Shown here: positions 26,668 to 35,010 of the stretch, piece by piece
Position numbering within the stretch: the stretch's first letter is position 1
Layout of the letters: the number at the start of each line of letters is the position of its first letter
Assembly (NCBI GenBank): GCA_027314515.1
Contig: DAHVAR010000101.1
Span: 1-55,340, forward strand
DNA: 55,340 nucleotides
Source of the DNA: Actinomycetota bacterium
Lineage (GTDB): Bacteria; Actinomycetota; Actinomycetes; Streptosporangiales; Streptosporangiaceae
Direction: 5' to 3'
The notes under the pieces: model-generated
Told to the model about the DNA's origin: nothing
What the model saw: only the letters and a program-made list of their open reading frames with translations
The model's database searches: none
Program-made: the position numbers and the translations under genes

Positions 26668-27582
26668 TCAGGCCAGGGACAGCTCGGTCAGCGCGACGCT
26701 GATGTCCCGCTCGTACTTGAGCAGTACCGACAGCGTCTGCCTGGTGACATCGTCAGTCAGCTCCGCCGCGCCGAGGGCGAGCAGGGTGCGGGCCCAGTCG
26801 ACGGTCTCGGAGATCGATGGCGGCTTCTTCAGGTCGGCGGTCCGAAGCACCGCGACCAGCGCGGCAATCTCGTCGGCCAGGTGCATGCCCAGTTCGGGAA
26901 CGTGCAATTGCACAATCTCGGCTTCGCGCTGCACGCTCGGGTAGCCCAGGTGCAGGTACAGGCAGCGGCGCTTAAGCGCTTCGGACAGGTCGCGGGTGTT
27001 GTTCGAGGTCAGGAATACCTGCGGAACGTGGCGGGCTGTCACCGTGCCGAGCTCAGGGATCGAGACCTGGTACTCCGACAGCACCTCAAGCAGCAGCGCC
27101 TCGGCTTCCATGTCAAGCCGGTCGACCTCATCGATCAGCAGCACGACCGGCTGATCGGACCGGATGGCGGCCAGCAGCGGCCGGCTGAGCAGGAACCCCT
27201 CTCCGAAGATCCCGGCGGCGTCCAGGTCGGTGCTGCCGCTGCCCTGGTGCAACTGCAACTGGAGTAGCTGGCGGCGGTAGTCCCACTCATAGATCGCCTT
27301 CGATTCGTCGAGGCCCTCGTAACACTGCAGGCGGATCAGCGGCTTGCCGGTCATCGCGGCCACGCTCTTGGCCAGCTGGGTCTTACCGGTGCCCGCAGGG
27401 CCCTCAACCAGCACCGGCTTGCTCAGTGCCGCCGCCAGGTGGACGACCGTGCCGGTGGCCGCATCGGCTAGGTAGCCAGCCTTCTGCAGCCGTTCCTGCA
27501 CGTCGTCGATTCCAGATGCAACGTCCGCCATGCGGCTAATCATCGCCAAAAGGTGATCGTTCAGAAAAGAGAGAGACGTCAC
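26668..27582 (-). CDS. MoxR-family AAA+ ATPase, CoxD-like
   Basis: A 304-residue AAA+ ATPase. Walker A is GPAGTGKT near residue 59, Walker B is LLIDEVDR, and sensor 1 is FLTSNNTRDL, followed by the arginine-containing LKRRCLYL; these are MoxR/CoxD features. It likely remodels or assembles a target together with the VWA protein encoded next. The longest start is a GTG that overlaps the PIN toxin stop by four bases (GTGA); an internal ATG at 27532 is an alternative without a clear ribosome binding site. The overlap ties it to the toxin-antitoxin pair upstream. Confidence 0.92.
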   Translation of the reverse strand: MTSLSFLNDHLLAMISRMADVASGIDDVQERLQKAGYLADAATGTVVHLAAALSKPVLVEGPAGTGKTQLAKSVAAMTGKPLIRLQCYEGLDESKAIYEWDYRRQLLQLQLHQGSGSTDLDAAGIFGEGFLLSRPLLAAIRSDQPVVLLIDEVDRLDMEAEALLLEVLSEYQVSIPELGTVTARHVPQVFLTSNNTRDLSEALKRRCLYLHLGYPSVQREAEIVQLHVPELGMHLADEIAALVAVLRTADLKKPPSISETVDWARTLLALGAAELTDDVTRQTLSVLLKYERDISVALTELSLA

Positions 27583-27971
27583 ACTGCGCGGATCAACACT
27601 GCCGGCCTCGCGCCGGAACTGCTGGCCAGCTGCCCGATGTCGGTGGGGTCAGACGTCCAGATAATCGCGCTGATGGCGACGGCCATCACCACTACCGTCG
27701 CGTCGACGACGTCGGAGCTCCCGGCTTTCCCGCACAGGACTCCGGCGGCTTTGCTCGTGTCTGAGCCGACCGGGTCGACCTGACACCCGGCCAGTGCCTT
27801 CCCCAGCCGAGCCTGACGACGGCCATCCCGCCACACCCGCCCGACGACAACGGCTGGCAGGTGGAGATCCCGCCCCTCGGCAAGCGCGAGCTTGTGGCGC
27901 GCCCACATGGCCCGGTCGTTGCGGTCAAGGGCGATGAGAGCACCGGCGTCGTAAACGTAAGGCGGAATCAT
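27579..27971 (-). CDS. PIN-domain toxin (VapC-like)
   Basis: A 130-residue PIN-domain protein, a likely metal-dependent RNase. Acidic positions are visible: Asp in VYDAGALIALD near residue 6, the SDVVDATVV pair near 88-92, and the Asp in WTSDPTDI. The VVVGRVWRDGRRQAR segment marks an actinobacterial PIN subfamily in which the usual glutamate is absent. The ATG overlaps the antitoxin stop (ATGA), and the stop overlaps the MoxR start (GTGA). Confidence 0.85.
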   Translation of the reverse strand: MIPPYVYDAGALIALDRNDRAMWARHKLALAEGRDLHLPAVVVGRVWRDGRRQARLGKALAGCQVDPVGSDTSKAAGVLCGKAGSSDVVDATVVVMAVAISAIIWTSDPTDIGQLASSSGARPAVLIRAV

Positions 27972-28231
27972 GCGACTCCCTCGCCCCTCCGGAAGTACTC
28001 GTCGTCCGCGGTGGCCATCTCGGCACGGGCGGCGACGAGCTCTTCGGGCGTGAAGGCACCGTGCTCTGCTTCCCATTCGGCCACGACCGCCTGGCCGATC
28101 CTGCGCCGCATCTCGCGCTCGGCGGCGCTCGCGATGAGGCGCGACAGCGGAACGCCGGCCTCGCGCGCCGCAACGCCGAGCGCATGGACAAGATGCTCAT
28201 CGAGAGTGACGGTCACCTTCTTGCTCGCCAT
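27968..28231 (-). CDS. Ribbon-helix-helix antitoxin (VapB-like)
   Basis: An 87-residue protein. KKVTVTLDEHLVHALGVAAR is a typical ribbon-helix-helix strand and first helix, followed by a charged C-terminal half that would bind the toxin. It precedes the PIN gene with a four-base overlap, the standard antitoxin-toxin order. There is no Shine-Dalgarno sequence; TATGGT ends six bases before the ATG, suggesting a leaderless transcript. Confidence 0.85.
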   Translation of the reverse strand: MASKKVTVTLDEHLVHALGVAAREAGVPLSRLIASAAEREMRRRIGQAVVAEWEAEHGAFTPEELVAARAEMATADDEYFRRGEGVA

Positions 28232-28237
28232 ACAAAC

Positions 28238-28254
28238 ACCATATCAAAGTATGG
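28238..28254 (-). promoter_or_regulatory. Antitoxin promoter and operator-like inverted repeat
   Basis: CCATA and TATGG form a 5-bp inverted repeat with a 6-base spacer at 28239-28254. The minus-strand TATGGT -10 hexamer lies in the left arm, six bases before the ATG. An operator over the -10 would suit autoregulation by the ribbon-helix-helix protein. The local AT content is unusually high for the window. Confidence 0.55.
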
Positions 28255-28595
28255 CCATCGACGGGCGCCGGGGGGCGTGAGGCGCCGCCAGGGCGATCCG
28301 GATCGACGCCAGCGGGCCGGCGGCCCCGATGGCCGGGCTGCCGAATACGCTGAGCACATTGCCGGGCGCAGCCCGCCCAGTTGCGGAAACCTGATGTCCC
28401 GGAGCAGGAAGGCACCCCAAAGCCGGTCGAAGCTCTCGCTCCACATCCCGGCGAGCAGCGTCTTGCCGAGCAGCGTCTTGCCGAGCAGCGGCACCAGACC
28501 AGGCACCGCGATGACAGCGCGGTGCCTGGCTCGCGCGCCGCGACAGGTATTTGTTAGACTAGCGAACTATAAGGGTGCCGTACCAAGGAGTCACC
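28255..28595. other. Gap with possible gene remnant, repeat and strong hairpin
   Basis: This 341-base gap has no convincing intact gene. The minus strand from about 28490 to 28380 reads LLAGMWSESFDRLWGAFLLR then DIRFPQLGG, with the continuation in another frame, so it may be a decayed gene I cannot name. A 15-bp repeat (CGAGCAGCGTCTTGC, 2.6 copies) is at 28452-28490. A perfect 12-bp hairpin, CCAGGCACCGCG and CGCGGTGCCTGG with a 7-base loop, is at 28499-28529. TAGACT at 28555-28560 is a candidate -10 for the MarR gene. Confidence 0.5.
28499..28529. terminator. 12-bp perfect stem-loop
   Basis: Perfect inverted repeat with loop ATGACAG and no T-run. It could be a factor-assisted terminator or an insulating hairpin before the MarR promoter. 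Confidence 0.4.
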
Positions 28596-29135
28596 GTGGC
28601 GGATCCGGCGAGCCCCGCTGAGCGGCGGCAGGCCGCTGCCGCGGACGAGACCGTCGTCTGCGGCCTGCTGACCGTGCTGCGGGTGTCGCGGGTCATGGAG
28701 CGGATCGACGCGGGGGTAAGCCCTCACCAGTACCGGATGCTGAAACTGATCGGGTCCGGCGGCGAAAGGTCGGCCAGGCTCGCCGAGAAGCTCGCCGTCG
28801 CCAAGCCGACACTGACCTCGACCGCGGACAGCCTGGTCGCGGCCGGCCTGGCCACCCGGCAGGCCGAGCCCGGCGACAGGCGCGTGGTGCGGCTGTTCCT
28901 CACCGCGGCCGGCCGGGCCGCGGTCGAGCGGGCCGACGGGGCGTATGCGGCGTGGTTTGGCTCGCTGCTTGACCACACCGGCCGGCGTCCCGAGATCCTG
29001 ACCGACCTCCTGCTGCTTGAGGACGCTCTGACGGAGCGGCGCCGAGCCCGGCTGGCCGCTGACGCCGCGGCCGATTGCGCTGCTGGTGAGTGCACTCCGG
29101 CCGAAGACGCCGACGCTAGCGCGGGCCAGCGGTGA
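28596..29135 (+). CDS. MarR-family transcriptional regulator
   Basis: A 179-residue winged-helix regulator. The MarR pattern is clear: SPHQYRMLKLIG, then the recognition-helix region KLAVAKPTLTSTADSLVAAG, then the wing EPGDRRVVRLFLTAAG with the conserved Asp-Arg-Arg. AAGGAG five bases before the GTG at 28596 fixes the start; a GTG at 28575 would precede that site. Its stop overlaps the ABC exporter start (GTGA). It probably controls its own gene and the exporter in response to a small molecule. Confidence 0.92.
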   Translation: MADPASPAERRQAAAADETVVCGLLTVLRVSRVMERIDAGVSPHQYRMLKLIGSGGERSARLAEKLAVAKPTLTSTADSLVAAGLATRQAEPGDRRVVRLFLTAAGRAAVERADGAYAAWFGSLLDHTGRRPEILTDLLLLEDALTERRRARLAADAAADCAAGECTPAEDADASAGQR

Positions 29136-32100
29136 GGCCAGCCAACCCAGAGCGCCGGCCGGCCGGAACGCTCGGCTCCGGCTACGGCGAGGGCTGGCTG
29201 CGCCGCCTGACCGCGTACTGCTGGCGCCACAAGAGCCTGAGCCTTGTCGCCTTCGGTGCCTCGCTGGTGTCGACGCTGGTGACGGCGGTGATCCCGCTCA
29301 TCCAGCGCGACATCATCGACAATGCGATCCTCAGCCGTAGTCAGCCGATCTGGCCGGGCGCGACTCTGCTCATCGTCGCGGCGCTCATCAGCTTCGGCGC
29401 TGTCTACCTGCGCCGCTACCGCGGCGGCCAGCTTGCTCTCGACGTGCAGCACGATTTGCGCACCGAGCTGTTCGGCTCGCTGACCAAGCTGGACGGAGCC
29501 CGTCAGGACCAACTGCACACCGGTCAGATCGTTAGCAGGTCCATCTCCGACCTGAATATGATCCAGAGCCTGCTGCAGATGACGCCGATGCTGCTCGGAA
29601 ACGGGCTGCTGTTCTTCGTGTCGCTGGGCCTGATGCTCTGGCTGTCGCCGCTGCTTGCGCTGATCTCGCTCGCCGTCGGGCCGGTACTGCTCGTGCTGTC
29701 ACTCGCCTCCCGGCGACGGCTGTTCCCGGCAAGCTGGGATGCCCAGCAGAAGGCCGGCGAGGTGGCCGGTGTCGTGGAGGGCGCCGTCACCGGTGTCCGC
29801 GTCGTCAAGGGCTTCGGCCAGGAGAGCCAGGAGATCGACAGGGTCGAGGGCGTCAGCAGGGTGCTGTTCGCGGCCAGGGTCCGCGCGGTCCGGCTGATGG
29901 CCAGGTTCTCCCCGGCACTCGGCGCGATCCCGGCGCTCGGCCAGGTCTGCGTGCTCGCGCTCGGCGGCTGGATGGCCGTCAAAGGCGAGATCTCGCTGGG
30001 CACGTTCCTGGCCTTCGCCGCCTACCTGGCGCAGCTGGTCAACCCCGTCCGGGCGCTGACCAACCTGATCACCATCGGCCAGGAGGCTCGGGCCAGCGTG
30101 ATCAGGGTGTTCGAGGTGATCGACTCCCGGCCGGTGATCACCGAGAAGCCGGACGCCCTGGTCCTGCCGCCCGGCAGCAACGACGTGGAACTGGACGACG
30201 TGCACTTCGGCTACGTACCGTCGCAGCCGGTGCTGCGCGGCCTGTCGCTGCGGGTGCGGCCGGGCGAAACACTGGCGGTCGTCGGCACCTCCGGCTCCGG
30301 GAAGTCGACGATCTCGCTGCTGCTGCCCCGATTCTACGACGTCCGCTCCGGGGCTATCCGGGTAGGCGGGCACGATGTGCGCGACCTCACGCTGGACTCG
30401 CTGCGAGCGTCGATCGGCCTGGTCCTGGAGGAGAGCTTCCTGTTCTCCGACACCGTCCGGAACAACATCGCTTACGGCCGGCCCGGCGCCACGGACGAGC
30501 AGATCGTCGCCGCGGCCCGCGCCGCGGAGGCTGAAGAGTTCATCCTGGGCCTGCCGGACGGCTATGAAACCGTTGTCGGCGAGCAAGGCCTCACCTTGTC
30601 CGGCGGCCAGCGTCAGCGGGTCGCGCTGGCCAGGGCGCTGATCACCGACCCGTCGATCCTGATCCTGGACGACGCGACCTCCGCGATCGACGCGCGGGTC
30701 GAGGCGCAGATCCATGCGACGCTGCGCAAGGTGATGGCCGGCCGGACCACGCTGCTGATCGCGCACCGGCGCTCCACCCTCGAACTGGCTGACCAGATCG
30801 CGGTGCTCGACCAGGGTCGCCTGATCGATCAGGGCACGAACGACGAGCTAATGGCCCGCTGCCCGGAGTACCGGCTGCTGCTCGCCGGCCCGGGCGATGA
30901 CGCCGAGGGCGTGGACGCTGGCGAGGTCGACAGCTACCGAAGCAAGGCCCCAGCGGATCCGGCAGCGATGACGGCCGCAATCGCCATTGCCCCGCAGGGT
31001 CAGATCACTCCGGCCCTGTGGCCGGCGCGGATGCCGTCGTCGGCGGACGCCAACGGTGCGCCGGCGGCAGCCGAACGGCAACTGGCGAGCGCGGGAGCGG
31101 CCGGCATCGGCCGCGGCGGCGGCGCGGGCCAGCGGGGCGCGGCCCTGTCCGGCGGCGGGATGGGCGGCGGCTGGATGGCGGGCGTGCCCGCATCGCCGGA
31201 GTTGCTGGCCAAGGTGGGGGCGCTGCCGCCAGCGAACGACAGGCCGGAGGTGGACCAGTCGTTCGCCCGGGCTGCCGATCCGCACTTCACCCTCCGGAGG
31301 CTGCTGAAGCCGTTCGCCATCGCCATGATCATCGGGCTGGTCCTGGACGGCCTGGACGCGATCGCCAGCACCGCACAGCCGCTGCTCGTCAAAGGCGGCA
31401 TCGACGGCGGCGTCGAGCACCATGTCTTCAAGATCATCGCGGTGCTGTCCGTGATCGGCCTGGGCATCGTGCTGGCCGACTGGGCGGTGAACTGGGCGCA
31501 GACGATCGTCGTCGGACGCAACGGCGAGCGCCTGCTGTACACGCTGCGGGTGAAGATCTTCTCCCAGTTGCAGCGACTCGGACTCGACTTCTACGAACGT
31601 GAGCTCACCGGCCGGATCATGACCAGGATGACGACGGATGTCGACGCACTCTCGTCGTTCTTCCAGACCGGCCTGATCACGATGGTGAACTCGGTGCTCA
31701 CGTTCGTCGCAGTGCTGATCCTGATGCTGGTCATCAACGTGCGCCTCGGGCTCACCCTGACGCTGTTCCTGCCCGTGCTGATCGCGGCCACCGTGATATT
31801 CCGGTCTAAGTCGTCCAGGGCGTACAGCGAGGCCAGGGAGAAGGTCAGCACGGTCAACGCCGACCTGGCCGAGAACGTGGCAGGGTTGCGAGTTGCGCAG
31901 GCCTACCGCCGCGAACAGGTCAACTCAGCGCGCTTCGCCGACCTGTCCGGCGCTTACCGCAAGTCGCGTCTCAGGGCGCAGCGCATGATTGCGCTGTACT
32001 TCCCGTTCGTCCAGGCGCTGTCCACTCTCGGTGGCGCCGTCATCCTGCTGGTGGCGTCGGGCTCGATCCACAACCGCACGCTCAGCGCCGGCGGCCTGAT

Positions 32101-33013
32101 CGCGTACCTGCTCTATGTGGACCAGCTGTTCTCGCCGATCCAGCAAATGTCTCAGGTGTTCGACGGGTACCAGCAAGCGAACGTCGGCCTGAAGCGGATC
32201 AAGAGCCTGCTGCAGACGCCGACCAGCACTCCGCTGGCAAAGCACCCGGTCCGACCGGAGCTGCTGCGCGGGAAGATCGAGCTTCGCGACGTCCATTTCG
32301 GTTACGCCGGCCAGCGGGCCGAGGCCATCCGCGGCATCGACCTGACGATCGCCCCGGGCGAGACCGTGGCTCTGGTCGGGCAGACCGGGGCTGGCAAGTC
32401 CACCCTTGTCAAGCTCGTGGCCAGGTTCTACGACGTGACCTCCGGCAGCGTGCTCGTCGACGGCACCGACGTGCGCGAGTACGACCTGTCGGCATACCGG
32501 CAGCAACTTGGCGTGGTGCCGCAAGAGACCTACCTGTTCGCGGGAACGGTCCGCGACGCCATTGCCTATGGCCGGCCCGATGCGACCGACGCCGAGGTGG
32601 AGGCCGCCGCCCGCGGCGTCGGCGCGCTCGAGATGATCTCCCGGCTGCCGGGCGGGTTCAGCCACGGGGTCGCCGAGCGGGGCCGCAACCTGGCCGCGGG
32701 CCAGCGACAGCTGATCGCGCTCGCGCGCGCGCGCCTGGTCGATCCGGCGATCCTGCTGCTGGATGAGGCAACCGCGGCGCTCGACCTGGCCGCCGAGGCC
32801 GAGGTCAACCGCGCCACCGAGCAGCTAGCCGCGCGGCGCACCACCATCGTGGTTGCGCACCGGCTGACCACCGCCTCCAGGGCCGACCGGATCGTGGTCA
32901 TGGCCGACGGCCAGATCACTGAGGTGGGCACGCACGACGAACTGCTGGCCCGAGATGGCGCGTACGCCGCCATGTGGGCCGCGTTCACCGGGGCGACCGA
33001 GCTGGTCGCCTGA
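29132..33013 (+). CDS. Fused two-half ABC exporter with one degenerate ATP site
   Basis: A 1,293-residue full exporter: membrane domain, ATPase, Ala/Gly-rich linker (about 590-710), second membrane domain, second ATPase. ATPase 1 has GTSGSGKST near 386, LSGGQ near 490, and ILILDDATS near 513, with Asp where the catalytic Glu normally is. ATPase 2 has GQTGAGKST near 1083, LAAGQ near 1187 instead of LSGGQ, and LLLDEATA with the catalytic Glu near 1210. So one composite site (Walker motifs of 1, signature of 2) is degenerate and the other is canonical, as in heterodimeric multidrug exporters of the BmrCD/TM287-288 kind. Coupling to the MarR gene suggests drug or toxic-compound efflux. Start GTG overlaps the MarR stop. 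Confidence 0.95.
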   Translation: MRPANPERRPAGTLGSGYGEGWLRRLTAYCWRHKSLSLVAFGASLVSTLVTAVIPLIQRDIIDNAILSRSQPIWPGATLLIVAALISFGAVYLRRYRGGQLALDVQHDLRTELFGSLTKLDGARQDQLHTGQIVSRSISDLNMIQSLLQMTPMLLGNGLLFFVSLGLMLWLSPLLALISLAVGPVLLVLSLASRRRLFPASWDAQQKAGEVAGVVEGAVTGVRVVKGFGQESQEIDRVEGVSRVLFAARVRAVRLMARFSPALGAIPALGQVCVLALGGWMAVKGEISLGTFLAFAAYLAQLVNPVRALTNLITIGQEARASVIRVFEVIDSRPVITEKPDALVLPPGSNDVELDDVHFGYVPSQPVLRGLSLRVRPGETLAVVGTSGSGKSTISLLLPRFYDVRSGAIRVGGHDVRDLTLDSLRASIGLVLEESFLFSDTVRNNIAYGRPGATDEQIVAAARAAEAEEFILGLPDGYETVVGEQGLTLSGGQRQRVALARALITDPSILILDDATSAIDARVEAQIHATLRKVMAGRTTLLIAHRRSTLELADQIAVLDQGRLIDQGTNDELMARCPEYRLLLAGPGDDAEGVDAGEVDSYRSKAPADPAAMTAAIAIAPQGQITPALWPARMPSSADANGAPAAAERQLASAGAAGIGRGGGAGQRGAALSGGGMGGGWMAGVPASPELLAKVGALPPANDRPEVDQSFARAADPHFTLRRLLKPFAIAMIIGLVLDGLDAIASTAQPLLVKGGIDGGVEHHVFKIIAVLSVIGLGIVLADWAVNWAQTIVVGRNGERLLYTLRVKIFSQLQRLGLDFYERELTGRIMTRMTTDVDALSSFFQTGLITMVNSVLTFVAVLILMLVINVRLGLTLTLFLPVLIAATVIFRSKSSRAYSEAREKVSTVNADLAENVAGLRVAQAYRREQVNSARFADLSGAYRKSRLRAQRMIALYFPFVQALSTLGGAVILLVASGSIHNRTLSAGGLIAYLLYVDQLFSPIQQMSQVFDGYQQANVGLKRIKSLLQTPTSTPLAKHPVRPELLRGKIELRDVHFGYAGQRAEAIRGIDLTIAPGETVALVGQTGAGKSTLVKLVARFYDVTSGSVLVDGTDVREYDLSAYRQQLGVVPQETYLFAGTVRDAIAYGRPDATDAEVEAAARGVGALEMISRLPGGFSHGVAERGRNLAAGQRQLIALARARLVDPAILLLDEATAALDLAAEAEVNRATEQLAARRTTIVVAHRLTTASRADRIVVMADGQITEVGTHDELLARDGAYAAMWAAFTGATELVA

Positions 33014-33097
33014 TGATGCCGGTGCTGACGCTGCCGATGCGGAGTCACGCGCCGGGCGCGACGGATCCGGTGAACTTAGGCCTGTCTGGGCACCGGT

Positions 33098-33694
33098 TCA
33101 GTGGCCCGCCCGGGGCCGCGTGCCTGCGCAGAGCTGCTCCCTGACCTGCTTCCTGGCCCTGTGCAGCCGCGACATCACGGTGCCGATCGGTACGCCGGTC
33201 AACTCGGCCGCATCACGATATGAGTAGCCCTCGACGTCAACCAGGTAGATCGCTGCCCTGAATCCGGCCGGCAGTGCTGCCAGCGCCTGCATGACCTCAG
33301 AATGGGTGAACCGGGAAAGCACCTCGGCCTCGGCCGAGGGAGCACTCTGTGCCGCGACCGCTGCGCGTGGCCTGGCGCCGGGCAAGCCGGGAGTGTCGAT
33401 ATCCGGGCTGAGCAGCTGCGCCGGCTCGCGGCCGCGCTTCCGGCACGTGTTGACGAAGATGTTGGCCATGATGCGGAACAGCCATGCGCGGCCATTCGTG
33501 CCGGGGGTGTATCGAGCCAGGCCCGCGTATGCCCTGGTCATGGTGTCCTGGACGAGGTCCTCGGCGTCAGCCGAGTTACCCGTCATCCGGAGCGCAGTCG
33601 GGTAGAGCTCGCGCCGGCAGCAGCCGAGCTCGCGTTCGAACAGCAGGTGGGCGAATTGGCGGTCGTTGTCAGCCGGATGCTCCGCAGCGTACAT
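33098..33694 (-). CDS. ECF sigma factor, SigR/RpoE-like
   Basis: A 198-residue extracytoplasmic-function sigma factor. Region 2 includes ALRMTGNSADAEDLVQDTM and GTNGRAWLFRIMANIFVN; region 4 includes LPAGFRAAIYLVDVEGYSYR and GVPIGTVMSRLHRARKQV. The length and motifs suit the SigR/SigH oxidative-stress group. No anti-sigma gene follows, unlike most of that group. I chose the ATG at 33694, with GGAGGGG 11 bases upstream; in-frame GTGs at 33706 and 33721 lie inside a 15-bp repeat. The 221-base gap upstream has a TTGACT (minus strand, 33755-33760) but no confirmed -10. Confidence 0.9.
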   Translation of the reverse strand: MYAAEHPADNDRQFAHLLFERELGCCRRELYPTALRMTGNSADAEDLVQDTMTRAYAGLARYTPGTNGRAWLFRIMANIFVNTCRKRGREPAQLLSPDIDTPGLPGARPRAAVAAQSAPSAEAEVLSRFTHSEVMQALAALPAGFRAAIYLVDVEGYSYRDAAELTGVPIGTVMSRLHRARKQVREQLCAGTRPRAGH

Positions 33695-33703
33695 AAGCGC
33701 TGT

Positions 33704-33733
33704 CACCCCCTCCGCCGGCACCCCCTCCGCCGG
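33704..33733. repeat. 2 x 15-bp tandem repeat duplicating GGAGGGG and GTG before the sigma gene
   Basis: Two identical copies of CACCCCCTCCGCCGG. Read on the minus strand, each holds GGAGGGGGTG, so the repeat doubles a ribosome-binding-like sequence and a possible GTG start for the sigma factor, in frame. Confidence 0.9.
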
Positions 33734-33942
33734 ATGTGTCGGCTAACGTGAACGAGTCAAGCCGCCCCTTGGCGTCCTGTCGAGCCGACCCATAACCTGG
33801 CAAAATAGGTGGGCACGACGGGATCCGCGGTAGTGAGCGTTCGGTTCCCGCACAATCGTTCGCGAATCCGGGTTAGGCCAGGTCAGGAGCGTGCAGGTGC
33901 GCAGCAGGCACCAGCCAGCGAATCCGCCCCGCAGGCCCCTGA

Positions 33943-34983
33943 CTACGCAGCCTTGGCAGCCCGGCGCCAGGCCGCCAGCGCCGCCTGGATCGCTTCCGGG
34001 CCGATGCCGACGTGAGTGAGCATCCTGATCCGGTTGCCGATCATGGTCACCAGCAGCCCCTCATCGGCGAGCAGGTCCCGCCACTCCGCCGCCCGCCGCG
34101 CCGTCCCGGACACGTCGATGAACAGGATGTTGGTTTCGACCGCGTCCGGATCGATGCTGTCGGGCAGCAACTCGGCGACGCCCTCGGCAAGGTTGCGCGC
34201 GTTCGCGTGGTCCTCAGGCAGGCGGCCTGGTCCCTCCTCGACGGCGATCAGGCCGGCCGCGGCCATGATGCCCGCCTGTCGCCATGCGCCGCCGAAGAGG
34301 ATCTTCAGGCGGCGTGCTTCGGCGATGAACTCCGCGTCGCCGGCCAGTACCGAGCCGATCGGCGCGCCGAGGCCCTTGGACAGGCACAACATCATCGAAC
34401 TGACCGCGCCGGCATAGGCAGCGACCGGCACTCCGGCGACCGCGCAGGCATTGAAGATGCGCGCGCCGTCCAGGTAGAGCGGCACGCCGGCCGCCGCGCA
34501 GGTCGCCGCGACGTCGCGGACCGCGGTAACGCTCATGACCGAGCCGCCGCCTACCTGGTGCGTGTTCTCGATACTGACCAGATCGACGACAGCCACGTCG
34601 TAGGGGTCGGGCGCGAGCGCCGCGGCGACCTGCTCCCCGAGCAGCAGTCCGCGGTCCGGCGCAGTCAGGTAGCGGAAGGCGACGCCGGATAGCGCCGCCG
34701 CGGAGCTGACCTCGGTGCGGCCGACGTGCGCGGTGGTCTCGCAGACGGCCAGATGGCCGGACCGGACATAGGCATGCAGCGCGATCTGGTTGCACATCGT
34801 CCCGGTCGGCAGGTAGATGGCAGCCTGCTTGCCGGTCAGCTCGGCTACCCGGTCCTGCAGGCGGTTGACTGTCGGGTCGTCACCGTACCAGTCGTCTCCT
34901 ACTTCGGCGGCAGCCATCGCGCGCCGCATCCGGTCCGATGGCTGCGTGACGGTGTCTGAGCGGAGGTCAATGCGAGCGCGCAT
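33943..34983 (-). CDS. ltaE: Low-specificity L-threonine aldolase
   Basis: A 346-residue PLP-dependent aldolase that splits threonine or allo-threonine into glycine and acetaldehyde. Visible features are [19 protein letters not shown] at the N-terminus, [22 protein letters not shown], the DGARIFNA aspartate that binds the PLP ring nitrogen, and the Schiff-base Lys in [12 protein letters not shown] near residue 203. I chose the ATG at 34983; a GTG three codons upstream is also in frame. TATCGT ends seven bases before this ATG, so the message may be leaderless. Confidence 0.95.
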   Translation of the reverse strand: MRARIDLRSDTVTQPSDRMRRAMAAAEVGDDWYGDDPTVNRLQDRVAELTGKQAAIYLPTGTMCNQIALHAYVRSGHLAVCETTAHVGRTEVSSAAALSGVAFRYLTAPDRGLLLGEQVAAALAPDPYDVAVVDLVSIENTHQVGGGSVMSVTAVRDVAATCAAAGVPLYLDGARIFNACAVAGVPVAAYAGAVSSMMLCLSKGLGAPIGSVLAGDAEFIAEARRLKILFGGAWRQAGIMAAAGLIAVEEGPGRLPEDHANARNLAEGVAELLPDSIDPDAVETNILFIDVSGTARRAAEWRDLLADEGLLVTMIGNRIRMLTHVGIGPEAIQAALAAWRRAAKAA

Positions 34984-34990
34984 GCACGGC

Positions 34991-34996
34991 ACGATA
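34991..34996 (-). promoter_or_regulatory. TANNNT -10 element of the leaderless threonine aldolase gene
   Basis: Minus-strand TATCGT, seven bases before the chosen ATG. No Shine-Dalgarno sequence is present. Confidence 0.45.
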
Positions 34997-35010
34997 CGGG
35001 AGCGCAGCCG

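Noticed and set aside
33809-34015. 68-codon plus-strand ORF near the threonine aldolase end
   Set aside because: It overlaps the aldolase C-terminus, starts with GTG without a ribosome site, and has no recognisable feature.
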